Positions 54,758-63,671 of a stretch of 64,000 nt of DNA are shown here, in pieces. The notes under the pieces are model-generated. The model was given only the letters and a program-made list of their open reading frames with translations. It was not told the DNA's origin and searched no databases. Source of the stretch: CAKMZU01 sp965248335 (GTDB lineage: Bacteria > Pseudomonadota > Gammaproteobacteria > Pseudomonadales > DT-91); contig CBDFIY010000003.1 of NCBI GenBank assembly GCA_965248335.1, positions 992,001 through 1,056,000 of the forward strand, written 5' to 3'. Position numbers and translations under genes: made by a program. How positions within the stretch are numbered: position 1 is the first letter of the stretch; each line of letters opens with the position of its first letter.

Positions 54758-56515
54758 CTATGGTAGCATTAATCCGGGCCACGTATTATCATTGGTTGTT
54801 CTTGGGTATCCGCTATCTGATTCATCTTGAGCGATGTTGTAGCGGATATAGCGCTGATTTTTTAGAAAGATATAACCGCGCAAATCATTCCAATGTAAAG
54901 CAGCCGTTATTTCTGTCGCATAGTCGCCTAACCCTGGCCATGTTTGATCATTGATGGGCTGGGGGTAGCCGTTATCTACATGATCATCACCGAGGTCAAA
55001 GCGCAGGTAGTCACCGCTGTTTAAAAAGAAGTATACTTTATCGCCAGACCACCTCAGTGTTGCAGCAATCTGTGTTGCATAATCACCAATCCCAGGCCAC
55101 GTTTGATGGTTAATAGGTTGAGGGTAGCCTGCACGAACCTTATCGTTTTGTATGTCGTATGAAAGGTATTGGCCGTTACTCAGAAAGAAATACGCTGTGC
55201 TTAGGTTACGGTAAAAGCCTGCAACGATGTCATCTCTGTAGTCTTCAAGTCCCGGCCAGTTATGATCATTGGTGGCTGCGGGATAACCACTATCAGCCTT
55301 GTCGAGCGTTTTGTTGTAACGTACATAGCGATTGTCATCTCTAAAGAAATACGCACGCAAAAGGCTCCAGCTGACAGCTGCTTGGATATCCACATGGTAT
55401 GCGCGATAAGCAACAGGATTGTCGTTAAGGTCAACAACATAATCAGCCGTGCCTGCTTTATTTTGCTCGCTATCGAACCATTGTTGCTGATTGGCTGTCA
55501 CTGCATCAACGAGGCGATCATTCTTATAGATTGCAGCCTCACCCAAGCTATCACTGATCCATGTGAGGTCAGCCGTTGGGCTGGGCATGACTTTCCTTAC
55601 GCCAATATCAGCATATAAAGAAGGGCCATCCAGTTTCCACGCATTTTGTATAGGGATATCCAGATAGGATAAGAGCGTAGGGACTAGCGACGTTTGCGCA
55701 GCATGACCATAAAGTCCATTAAAATCGTTATTTATAGGAATGGCAGATGTTGAAAACTCGCTATTCAGTGTTTGGTTGCTACCGATAAAAATGGTTTTTT
55801 CTTGCGTGGTTTGGTTGCCGTGACCATGACCGGTTAAGTCACGCCCGTGGTCTGTTGTCACAAGAAGGAGCCACTCATTATCCGTTGATGTTTGAGACGC
55901 TTCAATGGCATCGATGATTTGCCCAAGTTGTTTGTCAGCAGTTAATATGCTTTTGTTGTAAGCTGCGCCAAAGCCGCTGCTGTGGCCTACGCCGTCAGGG
56001 TCATCGAGGTGCATAAAAATAAAATCCGTGCCTTTATTGATTTCTTCGATGGCTGCTTGCGTGACATTGGCATCGCTTAATCCGTTTTCGATACGATCAA
56101 CAACAGTGACATCATTTTTAAAGTAGGTTGTGTTGGGTGTTGCCCAGTGCTGAATAGAGGCCTGCGTTAAGTTCGGATTAACATTATGAATATGCTTAAA
56201 GATGCTTGGAAATTTTGGGTTGGCAAGCCCCGAGCTGTTGGATGTGATCAGATGTTTATTATCCCAAACGCCCGTTAATATGGTAGACCAACCCGGCCCA
56301 CTGGAGGTAACTTGCTCACTGGCATCGCCCTTTACTCCACCGGTATACGCTTTTTTTAAGGTTAAGCGATTAAAGTTGGGGGTGTTTAATGATTGAATTT
56401 TTTCATATTGCAAGCCATCGATGCCTACAAGAATGGCTTTTCTTGCCGCGTCTACCTGTGTACTCAAGCTGGTTAAAAGTAAGAGGATGGTCAAAATAAG
56501 TGATTTTTTATGCAT
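54758..56515 (-). CDS. Secreted alkaline-phosphatase-superfamily phosphodiesterase with hemopexin-like propeller
   Basis: 585 residues. Signal peptide to about 23 (LILTILLLLTSLSTQVDAA). The catalytic domain (about 25-320) has the first metal Asp in AILVGIDGLQYEK, the nucleophile region VTSSGPGWSTILTGVWDNKH, FMHLDDPDGVGHSSGFG and VTTDHGRDLTGHGHGNQ with the metal His/Asp. From about 375 to the end are four repeats of the type AYFFRDDNRYVRYNKTLDKA ... GYP...TWPGL, a full four-bladed hemopexin propeller. AP-superfamily members hydrolyse phosphate mono- or diesters, sulfates or phosphonates; the substrate here is open. Hemopexin folds bind proteins or matrix. It lies between phosphonate genes and a TonB system. 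Confidence 0.88.
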   Translation of the reverse strand: MHKKSLILTILLLLTSLSTQVDAARKAILVGIDGLQYEKIQSLNTPNFNRLTLKKAYTGGVKGDASEQVTSSGPGWSTILTGVWDNKHLITSNSSGLANPKFPSIFKHIHNVNPNLTQASIQHWATPNTTYFKNDVTVVDRIENGLSDANVTQAAIEEINKGTDFIFMHLDDPDGVGHSSGFGAAYNKSILTADKQLGQIIDAIEASQTSTDNEWLLLVTTDHGRDLTGHGHGNQTTQEKTIFIGSNQTLNSEFSTSAIPINNDFNGLYGHAAQTSLVPTLLSYLDIPIQNAWKLDGPSLYADIGVRKVMPSPTADLTWISDSLGEAAIYKNDRLVDAVTANQQQWFDSEQNKAGTADYVVDLNDNPVAYRAYHVDIQAAVSWSLLRAYFFRDDNRYVRYNKTLDKADSGYPAATNDHNWPGLEDYRDDIVAGFYRNLSTAYFFLSNGQYLSYDIQNDKVRAGYPQPINHQTWPGIGDYATQIAATLRWSGDKVYFFLNSGDYLRFDLGDDHVDNGYPQPINDQTWPGLGDYATEITAALHWNDLRGYIFLKNQRYIRYNIAQDESDSGYPRTTNDNTWPGLMLP

Positions 56516-56741
56516 AGGAGACTCCTTTTTTATTCATGCGCAAAAAGTATCTCGTGAGGGTGTTAATGCAGCGTTATAGTAAAAAGAAGTTATTGTGGTG
56601 AAAGTATGACAATGGCGTCGATCGAGATTAATAAGTGGTTGAATTTATCTTATTATGGCGACGTGCTGGTTTTTGGTTGTGGGTTAATGATTGCTGGATT
56701 GTCTTTATAGCGTATGATTTACTTACCCTTATGAGTGCCTA

Positions 56742-56869
56742 TATACCGATCAGCCTCGAAGATGCAAGGGCGTTGGCCGCGCGCGCTCACCCCAATCACT
56801 TACTGACTGTAAGCTCACGGGGATTCGCTCGCTTGCCGCCTTCTTGCATCTCCAATTCCGATGGGTATA
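56742..56869 (+). repeat. ERIC-like element, full 128-bp form
   Basis: Starts TATACCGATCAGCCTCGAAG and ends CCAATTCCGATGGGTATA. It is nearly identical to the 39062 copy. It lies about 90 bp before folA in the 56516-56957 gap, which has no other gene; an open frame from 56635 runs through the repeat and is rejected. Confidence 0.88.
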
Positions 56870-56957
56870 AATGGTGTAATTACGTAATTTATCTTGAAAA
56901 TTCCTTACTGGGATTTTGCTTGTCATCGTTTCAATGCAGTGAAAGAGGAGTTTTCGA

Positions 56958-57461
56958 ATGACGCTAGCTTTAATACTTGCAGCCTCTGAAAATAATGTCA
57001 TAGGCATGAACAACAAAATGCCTTGGCACTTGCCGAGTGAATTGAAATATTTCCGTAAAATGACCACGGGTAAATCCGTGATTATGGGCCGAAAAACGTT
57101 TGAATCCATTGGCCGACCACTGCCAAATCGACATAATGTCGTCATCAGTCGTTCACCCAAGCCTGCTGGTTTGAGCGATGTTTGCTGGGTGAAAAATACT
57201 GATGATGCACTGCTTGAAGCGAACAAAGAAAACCGTGCAAAGGAAATCATGGTTATTGGTGGTGCGACAATTTACACAGCGCTTCTTCCTATGGCTGATC
57301 GCCTTTATCTCACGCGTGTGCATGGCACCTTTGAAGGCGACACTTTTTTTGAAGGTTTTGACCTTTCAAAATGGCACCAAACAAGCGTTATCGAGAACCC
57401 CGCCTCACCGGAAAACCCCTACCGTTATAGTTTTTATGTCTACGATAGACTTGACCGTTAA
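56958..57461 (+). CDS. folA: Dihydrofolate reductase
   Basis: 167 residues. ALILAASENNVIGMNNKMPW, HLPSELKYFRKMTTGKSVIM, GRKTFESIGRPLPNRHNVVI, and IMVIGGATIYTALLPMADRL with the substrate Asp/Glu pattern of bacterial DHFR. It regenerates THF, needed by thyA and by the sarcosine oxidase/purU cycle. GAGGAG precedes the ATG. Confidence 0.97.
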   Translation: MTLALILAASENNVIGMNNKMPWHLPSELKYFRKMTTGKSVIMGRKTFESIGRPLPNRHNVVISRSPKPAGLSDVCWVKNTDDALLEANKENRAKEIMVIGGATIYTALLPMADRLYLTRVHGTFEGDTFFEGFDLSKWHQTSVIENPASPENPYRYSFYVYDRLDR

Positions 57462-57592
57462 AATACGATTAAATATCTGGCTGTCATAGAAGTGTCACAA
57501 TAAATCGTTACGCTAGGCCGCCTTAGGGTTGGATGAGGAAATTAGTTTCCGCTTAGCCGTAATAGTTACTCATTATATAGGTTGTAATTCTA

Positions 57593-58360
57593 ATGATTAA
57601 ACGTGTCTCTAGCTGTTTGCTAGCAGTGGGATTTTCTGCAAGCCTTTTTATGCATGTTCATGCTGCTACCCTCGATGCTGTTAATGCAACACACGATGCG
57701 AATGCAAAAGCGGCCAAGAAATCCCAAACTAAAATCGATGCTTTATCTGAGAAAACAATCAGTATTGAGCAAACATATCGCCAGCGGTTAAAACTTTTAG
57801 AAGACTTAAAAGTATATAACAAGAAATTGGCGCTGCAGACGCAAAAACAAGTTGAGCGATTACAAGGTATTGAACATTCCATCGCCAATGTGCAAGTCAT
57901 CCAGCGTCAAGTCACGCCTCTCACTGTGCGTATGATTGACTCATTAGATGAGTTTATTCAATTAGATACACCTTTTCATAAGGCCGAACGTAATAAACGT
58001 ATCAGTATGTTGAAAGCGAATGTTGATCGTCCTGATGTGACAACAGCTGAAAAATTCCGTCAAGTGCTAGAAGCCTACAAAATTGAATCCGAGTATGGCC
58101 GTAAAATAGATACATACACCGATACCGTCATGATCGATGGCATTGATCGTGATGTCACCATTTTACGTGTAGGGCGTATCGCCATGCTGTATCAAACAGC
58201 CGATATGAAACACACGGGTATGTGGGACAAAAAAGAAGCACAGTACGTGACGCTAGATGCAGGCTATAAAGATGCCGTAAGAAAAGGCATCCGTGTAGCC
58301 AATAAGCAAGCCAATATCGATATCTTAGAACTTCCTATATCAGCACCAGAGGCGAAATAA
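57593..58360 (+). CDS. DUF3450 periplasmic protein of the TonB2 cluster
   Basis: 255 residues. Signal peptide to about 24 (LLAVGFSASLFMHVHAA), then a long coiled coil (about 35-110) with many Gln/Lys/Glu residues, and a C-terminal half with VLEAYKIESEYGRKIDTYTD and VGRIAMLYQTADMKHTGMWD. DUF3450 proteins are the usual first gene of the ttpC-exbB-exbD-tonB-TPR clusters. It probably lies in the periplasm and stabilises the complex. Two bases separate its stop from ttpC. Confidence 0.88.
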   Translation: MIKRVSSCLLAVGFSASLFMHVHAATLDAVNATHDANAKAAKKSQTKIDALSEKTISIEQTYRQRLKLLEDLKVYNKKLALQTQKQVERLQGIEHSIANVQVIQRQVTPLTVRMIDSLDEFIQLDTPFHKAERNKRISMLKANVDRPDVTTAEKFRQVLEAYKIESEYGRKIDTYTDTVMIDGIDRDVTILRVGRIAMLYQTADMKHTGMWDKKEAQYVTLDAGYKDAVRKGIRVANKQANIDILELPISAPEAK

Positions 58361-58362
58361 CC

Positions 58363-59733
58363 ATGAAAGCATTTACCCATTTCGCATCAAAGTCCGTTTT
58401 ACTGGCGTGCGTTCTCGGATCATCCCTGTTGCTGGCTGATCAGGCAAAAAATTTAGATGAGTTACTGTTTGAAGTTAAAACCGGCGGCGTGAAAGAGACG
58501 CGTGAAAATCAGATAAGGGAACGTAAGTTTAAAGCCAATAAAAATCAGCAGGAAAAAATGCTCGCTGATCTCGAAAACCAGATTAAAAATCAAGAATCAC
58601 AAAGCGAAGCGCTAGAAGCGTTGTTTGAGCAGAATGATACCAAAATTGGCGAAGCCGAAAGCCGTTTACGCGATAGAATGGGGAGCTTAGGCGAACTGTT
58701 TGGTCATATCACCAGTGCTGCAGGCGACGCCAGAGGTAACTTTGGTACATCTTTAGTGAGCATTAACTATCCTGGGCGGGATAAGTTTTTGAGTGATTTG
58801 ATAGCAGTGACGAGTAGCTCAAGCGAGTTACCTGAAATAGCACAAATTGAACGTTTGTGGTTTGAGTTGCAGCGTGAAATGACAGAGCAGGGCAAAGTAG
58901 TCGCTTTCGACGCAGACGTATCGCGCAGTGAAGGTACAGCGAAAGAGCCGGTTATACGTATTGGTACATTTAATGTTATCGCCAAAAATGGCGAATACTT
59001 GAAGTATCAAGATGGCCGGTTATCAGTTTTACCCAGACAGCCTGCGAGTAAGTACACCTCAGAAGCAAAAGCGTTTGCGAGCCTAAATCAAGGCTTTACT
59101 AAGATGGGCATAGATCCTACAGGCCCATCAGGCGGCAGCTTGTTATCAGCGTTGATTGATACCCCGACAATTATGGAAAGATGGCATCAAGGTGGGATCG
59201 TCGGTTATGTCATTTCGGTCCTAGGTGTCTTTGCGGTTTTACTTGGCTTGTGGCGATTGTTTGTATTGGCGGGTGTTGGGCGTAAAGTGAACGCACAGCT
59301 TAAGTCGAAAGAACTTAATAAAAACAATCCATTAGGTCGAGTACTCTTTTCTGCGGAAGAAAATGAAGGTGCTGACACCGAGGCAATGGAATTAAAACTT
59401 AATGAAGCAATATTAAAAGAACTGCCCAGACTTACTACAGGCGAATCATTATTAAAAATTATAGCAGCGGTTGCGCCATTGCTTGGCTTACTCGGTACGG
59501 TAACCGGGATGATTATGACCTTCCAAGCAATCACTATTTATGGTGCGGGTGATCCGAAGGCGATGGCAGGTGGTATTTCTTCAGCCTTGATTACTACTGT
59601 GTTGGGCTTGATTGTTGCGATACCTACCATTTTGATGCACACCTTTGTTGCAAGTCGCAGCAAACATATTATTCATGTGTTAGAAGAGCAGGCTGCTGGT
59701 ATTGTGGCCGAGCATCAGGAAAAAGCCGCATGA
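58363..59733 (+). CDS. TtpC-type MotA/TolQ/ExbB proton channel protein
   Basis: 456 residues. An N-terminal hydrophobic signal/anchor is followed by an acidic coiled coil (about 35-110) in the periplasm. A helix near 290 (GGIVGYVISVLGVFAVLLGL) and the ExbB/TolQ domain (LLKIIAAVAPLLGLLGTVTG, then MIMTFQAITIYGAGDPKAMA and GGISSALITTVLGLIVAIP) complete it. TtpC works with ExbB2/ExbD2/TonB2 in Vibrio and Shewanella to energise outer-membrane uptake. It overlaps exbB by four bases. Confidence 0.9.
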   Translation: MKAFTHFASKSVLLACVLGSSLLLADQAKNLDELLFEVKTGGVKETRENQIRERKFKANKNQQEKMLADLENQIKNQESQSEALEALFEQNDTKIGEAESRLRDRMGSLGELFGHITSAAGDARGNFGTSLVSINYPGRDKFLSDLIAVTSSSSELPEIAQIERLWFELQREMTEQGKVVAFDADVSRSEGTAKEPVIRIGTFNVIAKNGEYLKYQDGRLSVLPRQPASKYTSEAKAFASLNQGFTKMGIDPTGPSGGSLLSALIDTPTIMERWHQGGIVGYVISVLGVFAVLLGLWRLFVLAGVGRKVNAQLKSKELNKNNPLGRVLFSAEENEGADTEAMELKLNEAILKELPRLTTGESLLKIIAAVAPLLGLLGTVTGMIMTFQAITIYGAGDPKAMAGGISSALITTVLGLIVAIPTILMHTFVASRSKHIIHVLEEQAAGIVAEHQEKAA

Positions 59734-60239
59734 TTGAGCAAATCAATCAGTTCATGTCAGCGGGTGGTGAGGTGTTATACCTCATCGCGTTCTTGACCTT
59801 CATCATGTGGACACTGATCTTTGAACGCTTCTGGTTTTACCAAACAGGTTTAAAACAGCAAGCGAAGTCCTGGATCGAGCGATGGAATAATCGCTCAGAA
59901 CATCATTCTTGGTATGCTAAGCAAATACGACGACAGTTTGTTTCTGAAGCACACGAAGCCATTCAAATGAATATGCCACTCATCAGAACCATGGTTGCAC
60001 TGTGTCCGCTTTTTGGATTACTGGGAACAGTTTGGGGGATGATTGATGTGTTCAATATTATGGCGGTGACAGGTGGCGGTGATGCGAAAGCAATGGCCGG
60101 CGGTGTTTCAAAGGCAACTATTCCCACTATGGCGGGTATGGTTGCAGCGCTATCGGGTGTTTTTGCGAATACCTTATTAAACAAAATGTCAGAAAAAGAA
60201 TCCTTGGCGATTGAAGATAAATTGGTAGTGGATCACTGA
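59730..60239 (+). CDS. exbB: ExbB-like biopolymer transport protein (ExbB2)
   Basis: 169 residues, three membrane helices. First helix EVLYLIAFLTFIMWTLIFER; the TolQ/ExbB block is ALCPLFGLLGTVWGMIDVFN, then AKAMAGGVSKATIPTMAGMV. It forms the proton channel with ExbD in the inner membrane. It overlaps ttpC, and exbD starts two bases after its stop. Confidence 0.93.
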   Translation: MIEQINQFMSAGGEVLYLIAFLTFIMWTLIFERFWFYQTGLKQQAKSWIERWNNRSEHHSWYAKQIRRQFVSEAHEAIQMNMPLIRTMVALCPLFGLLGTVWGMIDVFNIMAVTGGGDAKAMAGGVSKATIPTMAGMVAALSGVFANTLLNKMSEKESLAIEDKLVVDH

Positions 60240-60241
60240 TC

Positions 60242-60646
60242 ATGGCAAAACCCTCGCTTAAAAAAAATAACGAACCTAATAGTGATATTGATTTAACACC
60301 CATGTTGGATGTGGTGTTTATCATGCTGATATTTTTTATTGTCACCGCCACTTTTATTAAGGAGCCGGGTATTGATATTGATCGGCCTCATGCCAAAACA
60401 GCAGAGTCGGTGCTTAACCAGAAGATTTTGATTGCGATCACTAAAGATGGCGAGATTTGGATTGATAAATCGCCGGTTAAAGAACATTTGGTTGGCCAAA
60501 AAATTGCGACTCTGCACGCGGAAAACCCCAAAGGCGCGGTGGTGATTCAAGCAGATAAAAAATCAACGGCAGGACAAATTGCACATGTGATCGATGCAGC
60601 CAAAAAAGCTGGCGTAACGGATATTTCACTGGCAGCGAGTACATAG
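60242..60646 (+). CDS. exbD: ExbD-like biopolymer transport protein (ExbD2)
   Basis: 134 residues. One N-terminal helix with the functional Asp just before it: DIDLTPMLDVVFIMLIFFIV, then the periplasmic domain ending in IAHVIDAAKKAGVTDISLAA. The proton-carrying Asp is the D in MLDVVF. Partner of ExbB and TonB. Confidence 0.94.
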   Translation: MAKPSLKKNNEPNSDIDLTPMLDVVFIMLIFFIVTATFIKEPGIDIDRPHAKTAESVLNQKILIAITKDGEIWIDKSPVKEHLVGQKIATLHAENPKGAVVIQADKKSTAGQIAHVIDAAKKAGVTDISLAAST

Positions 60647-60649
60647 ATT

Positions 60650-61258
60650 ATGTTTGTTACGCGATTATTGATAGGTGCAGCATTAGGGTTTGCAGTGACC
60701 TTTGGTTTGCTCTTCCTTATGCAGCAGTTGATTCATAATGATTTTGTTGCCTTGGATGAGGGCAAAGCGCACAAGATTGCTGATATTCAAATGGGTAATA
60801 CGGATATTGAAACGAAAGTTGAAGAAAGAAAGCCAGAAAAACCCGAAGAAGCAGAAGAACCCCCGCCACCTATGGAGCAAGTAGCACTTCAAGATACCAT
60901 TGCTGATATGGATGCACTCAACATCGCACCTTCGCTAAAAGGTGCCGGTGATTTGAATAAAGGCCCGGGACTGTCGGCCAGTGATGGCGAATATTTGCCT
61001 ATGGTTAAAGTGCAACCACAATACCCAAGGCGCGCACTTTCACGAGGCGTTGAAGGATATTGCATCGTGTCTTATACCGTCACCAAAACAGGCGCTACGC
61101 GTGATCCTGTTGCTATTGATTGCCAACCCAAAGGTATGTTTGAACGTGCTTCAGTGAAAGCGGCGATGAAGTTCAAGTACAAACCTCGGGTAGAAAACGG
61201 GCAGCCTCTCGAAGTGCCGAATGTGAAAAATAAATTTACTTATAAGCTGGCAAAATAG
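60650..61258 (+). CDS. tonB: TonB-family energy transducer (TonB2)
   Basis: 202 residues. N-terminal membrane anchor (LLIGAALGFAVTFGLLFLMQ), a short Glu/Lys/Pro linker (about 65-85, KPEKPEEAEEPPPPMEQ) and a C-terminal TonB domain VKVQPQYPRRALSRGVEGYC, then KFKYKPRVENGQPLEVPNVK with YP motif. The linker is short, like TonB2 proteins. It transmits proton-motive force to receptors such as the (broken) one of the phosphonate locus. Confidence 0.93.
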   Translation: MFVTRLLIGAALGFAVTFGLLFLMQQLIHNDFVALDEGKAHKIADIQMGNTDIETKVEERKPEKPEEAEEPPPPMEQVALQDTIADMDALNIAPSLKGAGDLNKGPGLSASDGEYLPMVKVQPQYPRRALSRGVEGYCIVSYTVTKTGATRDPVAIDCQPKGMFERASVKAAMKFKYKPRVENGQPLEVPNVKNKFTYKLAK

Positions 61259-61260
61259 CC

Positions 61261-62595
61261 ATGAAGCAGATAATGAAAGCTCCCTCTTTATTGTTGTTGC
61301 TGTTTACGGTGTTAGCCGTGTTCTTTTCGCCCATCACGTTTGCGAAGGACAGTGTAAAAAATTACAAAGAAAAACAAACAAAAGCATTAAGAGCACCTAT
61401 TTATGAGGTGTTGATGGAAGCGCAGGAGCTACAGCAGGCGAGCAAAAATAAAGAAGCACTTACCCTACTAGATAAGTTAAAAAGCCGATCAGGAAAGCGT
61501 GCCTTGCAACCTCATGAGTGGGTACAGCTTTACAACTTTTATGCGTTTGTGTATTTGGGCATGGAAAAATATCCTGAAGCCATCGAATCGTTTGAGCGAG
61601 TTCTTAAACAAAAAGAAGTCACGTTAGGGTTGGCAAGACAAACGAAATACACACTTGCTCAGCTCTATATTTCGACAGGTAAAACACAACAGGGCATTGA
61701 TGTATTGAACGACTGGTTTGATATTACCAATAAAATGACGCCTGATGCGTATGTGCTTTTAGCGCAAGCTTATTTACAAAATAAACAAGTGGAACAGGCA
61801 TTACCGCCGTTACAAAAGGCTTTTGCACTTGCAAAGACGCAAGGGAAACCAGAAAAAGAAAACTGGTATGCGTTGTTACAGTATATTTATGCTGAAAAAA
61901 AGGATTACAAAAAGCAGCGTGATGCTTTAGAGGTACTGGTCAATCGATGGCCTAAGAAAAACTACTGGCTAGGGCTTGTCGGTGTTTACAGTGAGTTAGA
62001 CGAAGAGCAGAAACAACTGTACGCCATGGAATCTGCCTATATTCAAGGTATGTTAGATCGTGAGGCCTATTTAGTCACCTTAGCGCAAATGCTGGCCGCA
62101 GAAGGCATGCCTTATAAAGCTGCAAAAGTGATGGAAAAAGGGTTTAAAGAAGAAAAAATTGAGACGACTGTAAAAAATCTAGAGCGTATTGCTGATTATT
62201 GGCGCAGGGCGCAGGAAGTTGCTAAAGCTATCCCTTACCAAATACGGGCTGCAAAGTCGTCTGAGACTGGCGAGGCCAGTTTGCGTTTAGCGGGTATGTA
62301 TTTAACGCAATTTAATGACAGCAAAGCCGTTGATGCCATTAATCAGGCGCTCAAAAAAGGCAAATTAAAAGATATGCTTGATGCGCAAATGCTTTTAGGT
62401 CAGGCCTCGTTCCAATCCAAGCGCTTTGATCAAGCAGAGAAAGCGTTTAGTGCGATTGTTAAGCGTGCTAAAAAAGATAAAGATAACCGCGATAAAAAAC
62501 TCCAGCGCATGGCTAAATCTGCCAAACAATGGCAAAAGTATATGAAGACTGAGATCAAACGAGAGTCAGAAATTAAGAAGTATTTGACGAGTTAA
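61261..62595 (+). CDS. TPR-repeat protein of the TonB2 cluster
   Basis: 444 residues. Signal peptide to about 29 (LLLFTVLAVFFSPITFA), then helical repeats including YAFVYLGMEKYPEAIESFER, AQLYISTGKTQQGIDVLNDW, AYLQNKQVEQALPPLQKAFA and LGQASFQSKRFDQAEKAFSA. It is predicted to be periplasmic. The cluster's last gene in Vibrio-type TonB2 systems is such a TPR protein. It starts two bases after tonB. Confidence 0.88.
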   Translation: MKQIMKAPSLLLLLFTVLAVFFSPITFAKDSVKNYKEKQTKALRAPIYEVLMEAQELQQASKNKEALTLLDKLKSRSGKRALQPHEWVQLYNFYAFVYLGMEKYPEAIESFERVLKQKEVTLGLARQTKYTLAQLYISTGKTQQGIDVLNDWFDITNKMTPDAYVLLAQAYLQNKQVEQALPPLQKAFALAKTQGKPEKENWYALLQYIYAEKKDYKKQRDALEVLVNRWPKKNYWLGLVGVYSELDEEQKQLYAMESAYIQGMLDREAYLVTLAQMLAAEGMPYKAAKVMEKGFKEEKIETTVKNLERIADYWRRAQEVAKAIPYQIRAAKSSETGEASLRLAGMYLTQFNDSKAVDAINQALKKGKLKDMLDAQMLLGQASFQSKRFDQAEKAFSAIVKRAKKDKDNRDKKLQRMAKSAKQWQKYMKTEIKRESEIKKYLTS

Positions 62596-62789
62596 AACAG
62601 TTGTTAGCTTACAATAATAACAATTGAGGCGAGAGACATAACGTGAATAATAAATATTATATTTTCTTGATCCTCGCTTCTTTTTAGTTCTTGATTCTCC
62701 TGGAATCTAAAAAATAGGTTGCTAGCGAAGAACTAACAGCTCCGTTCTCTGTGTACTTGTTCGGAAAACAGCAAGTGAGCAGGACAGTT
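62596..62789. other. Gap with a possible disrupted signal peptide
   Basis: AT-rich. GTG 62643 after GAGGCGAGAG opens a 14-residue frame (MNNKYYIFLILASF) that stops at once; it looks like a signal peptide cut short. No other structure is convincing. Confidence 0.3.
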
Positions 62790-63671
62790 ATGAAATTTCT
62801 ATTTCTATTTACCAGTATTCAATCACATGCAGCTTTACCTTCTTTTAAAAGTGCGGCGAAAAAGGTGGCAGTCAGTGCAAAAAGAGTCATAAGTAAGTCT
62901 TGCTGTTACAGTACAACGACAGACAGCGACTTAGAAGATGCTCCCCCAGCTTATGAAAAAATAGACAAGTCAATGAGTAATCTTCAAGTCGATCCTTTAC
63001 ATCGATCTGTTTACACAACAACTGAATCCTTTCAGAAGCTAGATTTGAACAATAGACAAAATCGAACGCCCTATGATTTGCGCCCATTAGGTTATGCATT
63101 ACCGCCTTTGCCAACGTATCAAGACAGTTTAGACGACTACAATAGCCGCCCTCAGAGGCCGCCTATTTATCAAAAAAATACGTTAAAACCTAAGGTTTGG
63201 AAAAAGCAGAAAATCAGTAATGTGTTAAAGCACAAAATCAGTAATGTGTTAAAGCACAAGCAGAATTTAATGAGTGCACTCTCTAATTTGAGTGTGGATA
63301 GACAGGCTGATTTTAGAGAAAGCATTTTAAGCAATAGGCAAACCCCTCTTCATGCGGCTGTATTGGCACAAAATACTCAAGCGGTTAAACAGCTTGCCGA
63401 AACGAACCCTGAATATATTAACCAACGTGATAAGCAAGGTAATACTGCATTGAACCTTAGAAAAATTGGCGTTGATAGCTGCTGGGAGTATGGCCCGAGG
63501 CAGAAAGCTTTGCGTGCAGAGATACATACTGACTTAATAGTGCAGGGGGCGGATGTGAATATCAAAAACAATTCTGGAGATTCACCCATTCAAACAGCAT
63601 TCGGTGATTTTCACGAAGAAGAAAATAGAGACGATGATTATACCCAACTGACTTCAAGGTGCGCGATTTAG
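62790..63671 (+). CDS. Exported ankyrin-repeat protein with two PPxY motifs
   Basis: 293 residues from ATG 62790 (AGGA upstream). Signal-like start MKFLFLFTSIQSHAA. A basic stretch (about 19-37) is followed by a proline/tyrosine-rich region with PPAY (52-55) and PPIY (124-127), the type of motif that binds WW domains in eukaryotes. Two exact copies of KISNVLKH follow. Ankyrin repeats (about 175 to the end) include NRQTPLHAAVLAQNTQAVKQ and LIVQGADVNIKNNSGDSPIQ. The last residues (about LTSRCAI) come from the IS630 end, so the natural C-terminus is probably lost. A host-directed role is inference. Confidence 0.7.
   Translation: MKFLFLFTSIQSHAALPSFKSAAKKVAVSAKRVISKSCCYSTTTDSDLEDAPPAYEKIDKSMSNLQVDPLHRSVYTTTESFQKLDLNNRQNRTPYDLRPLGYALPPLPTYQDSLDDYNSRPQRPPIYQKNTLKPKVWKKQKISNVLKHKISNVLKHKQNLMSALSNLSVDRQADFRESILSNRQTPLHAAVLAQNTQAVKQLAETNPEYINQRDKQGNTALNLRKIGVDSCWEYGPRQKALRAEIHTDLIVQGADVNIKNNSGDSPIQTAFGDFHEEENRDDDYTQLTSRCAI
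63210..63257 (+). repeat. Exact 24-bp tandem duplication
   Basis: Two head-to-tail copies of a 24-base unit starting AAAATCAGTAATGTGTTAAA lie inside the ankyrin gene and encode KISNVLKH twice. Identity of the copies suggests a recent event. Confidence 0.9.

Noticed and set aside
56635..56961. Open frame of 108 codons before folA
   Set aside because: Most of it is the 128-bp ERIC-like element.
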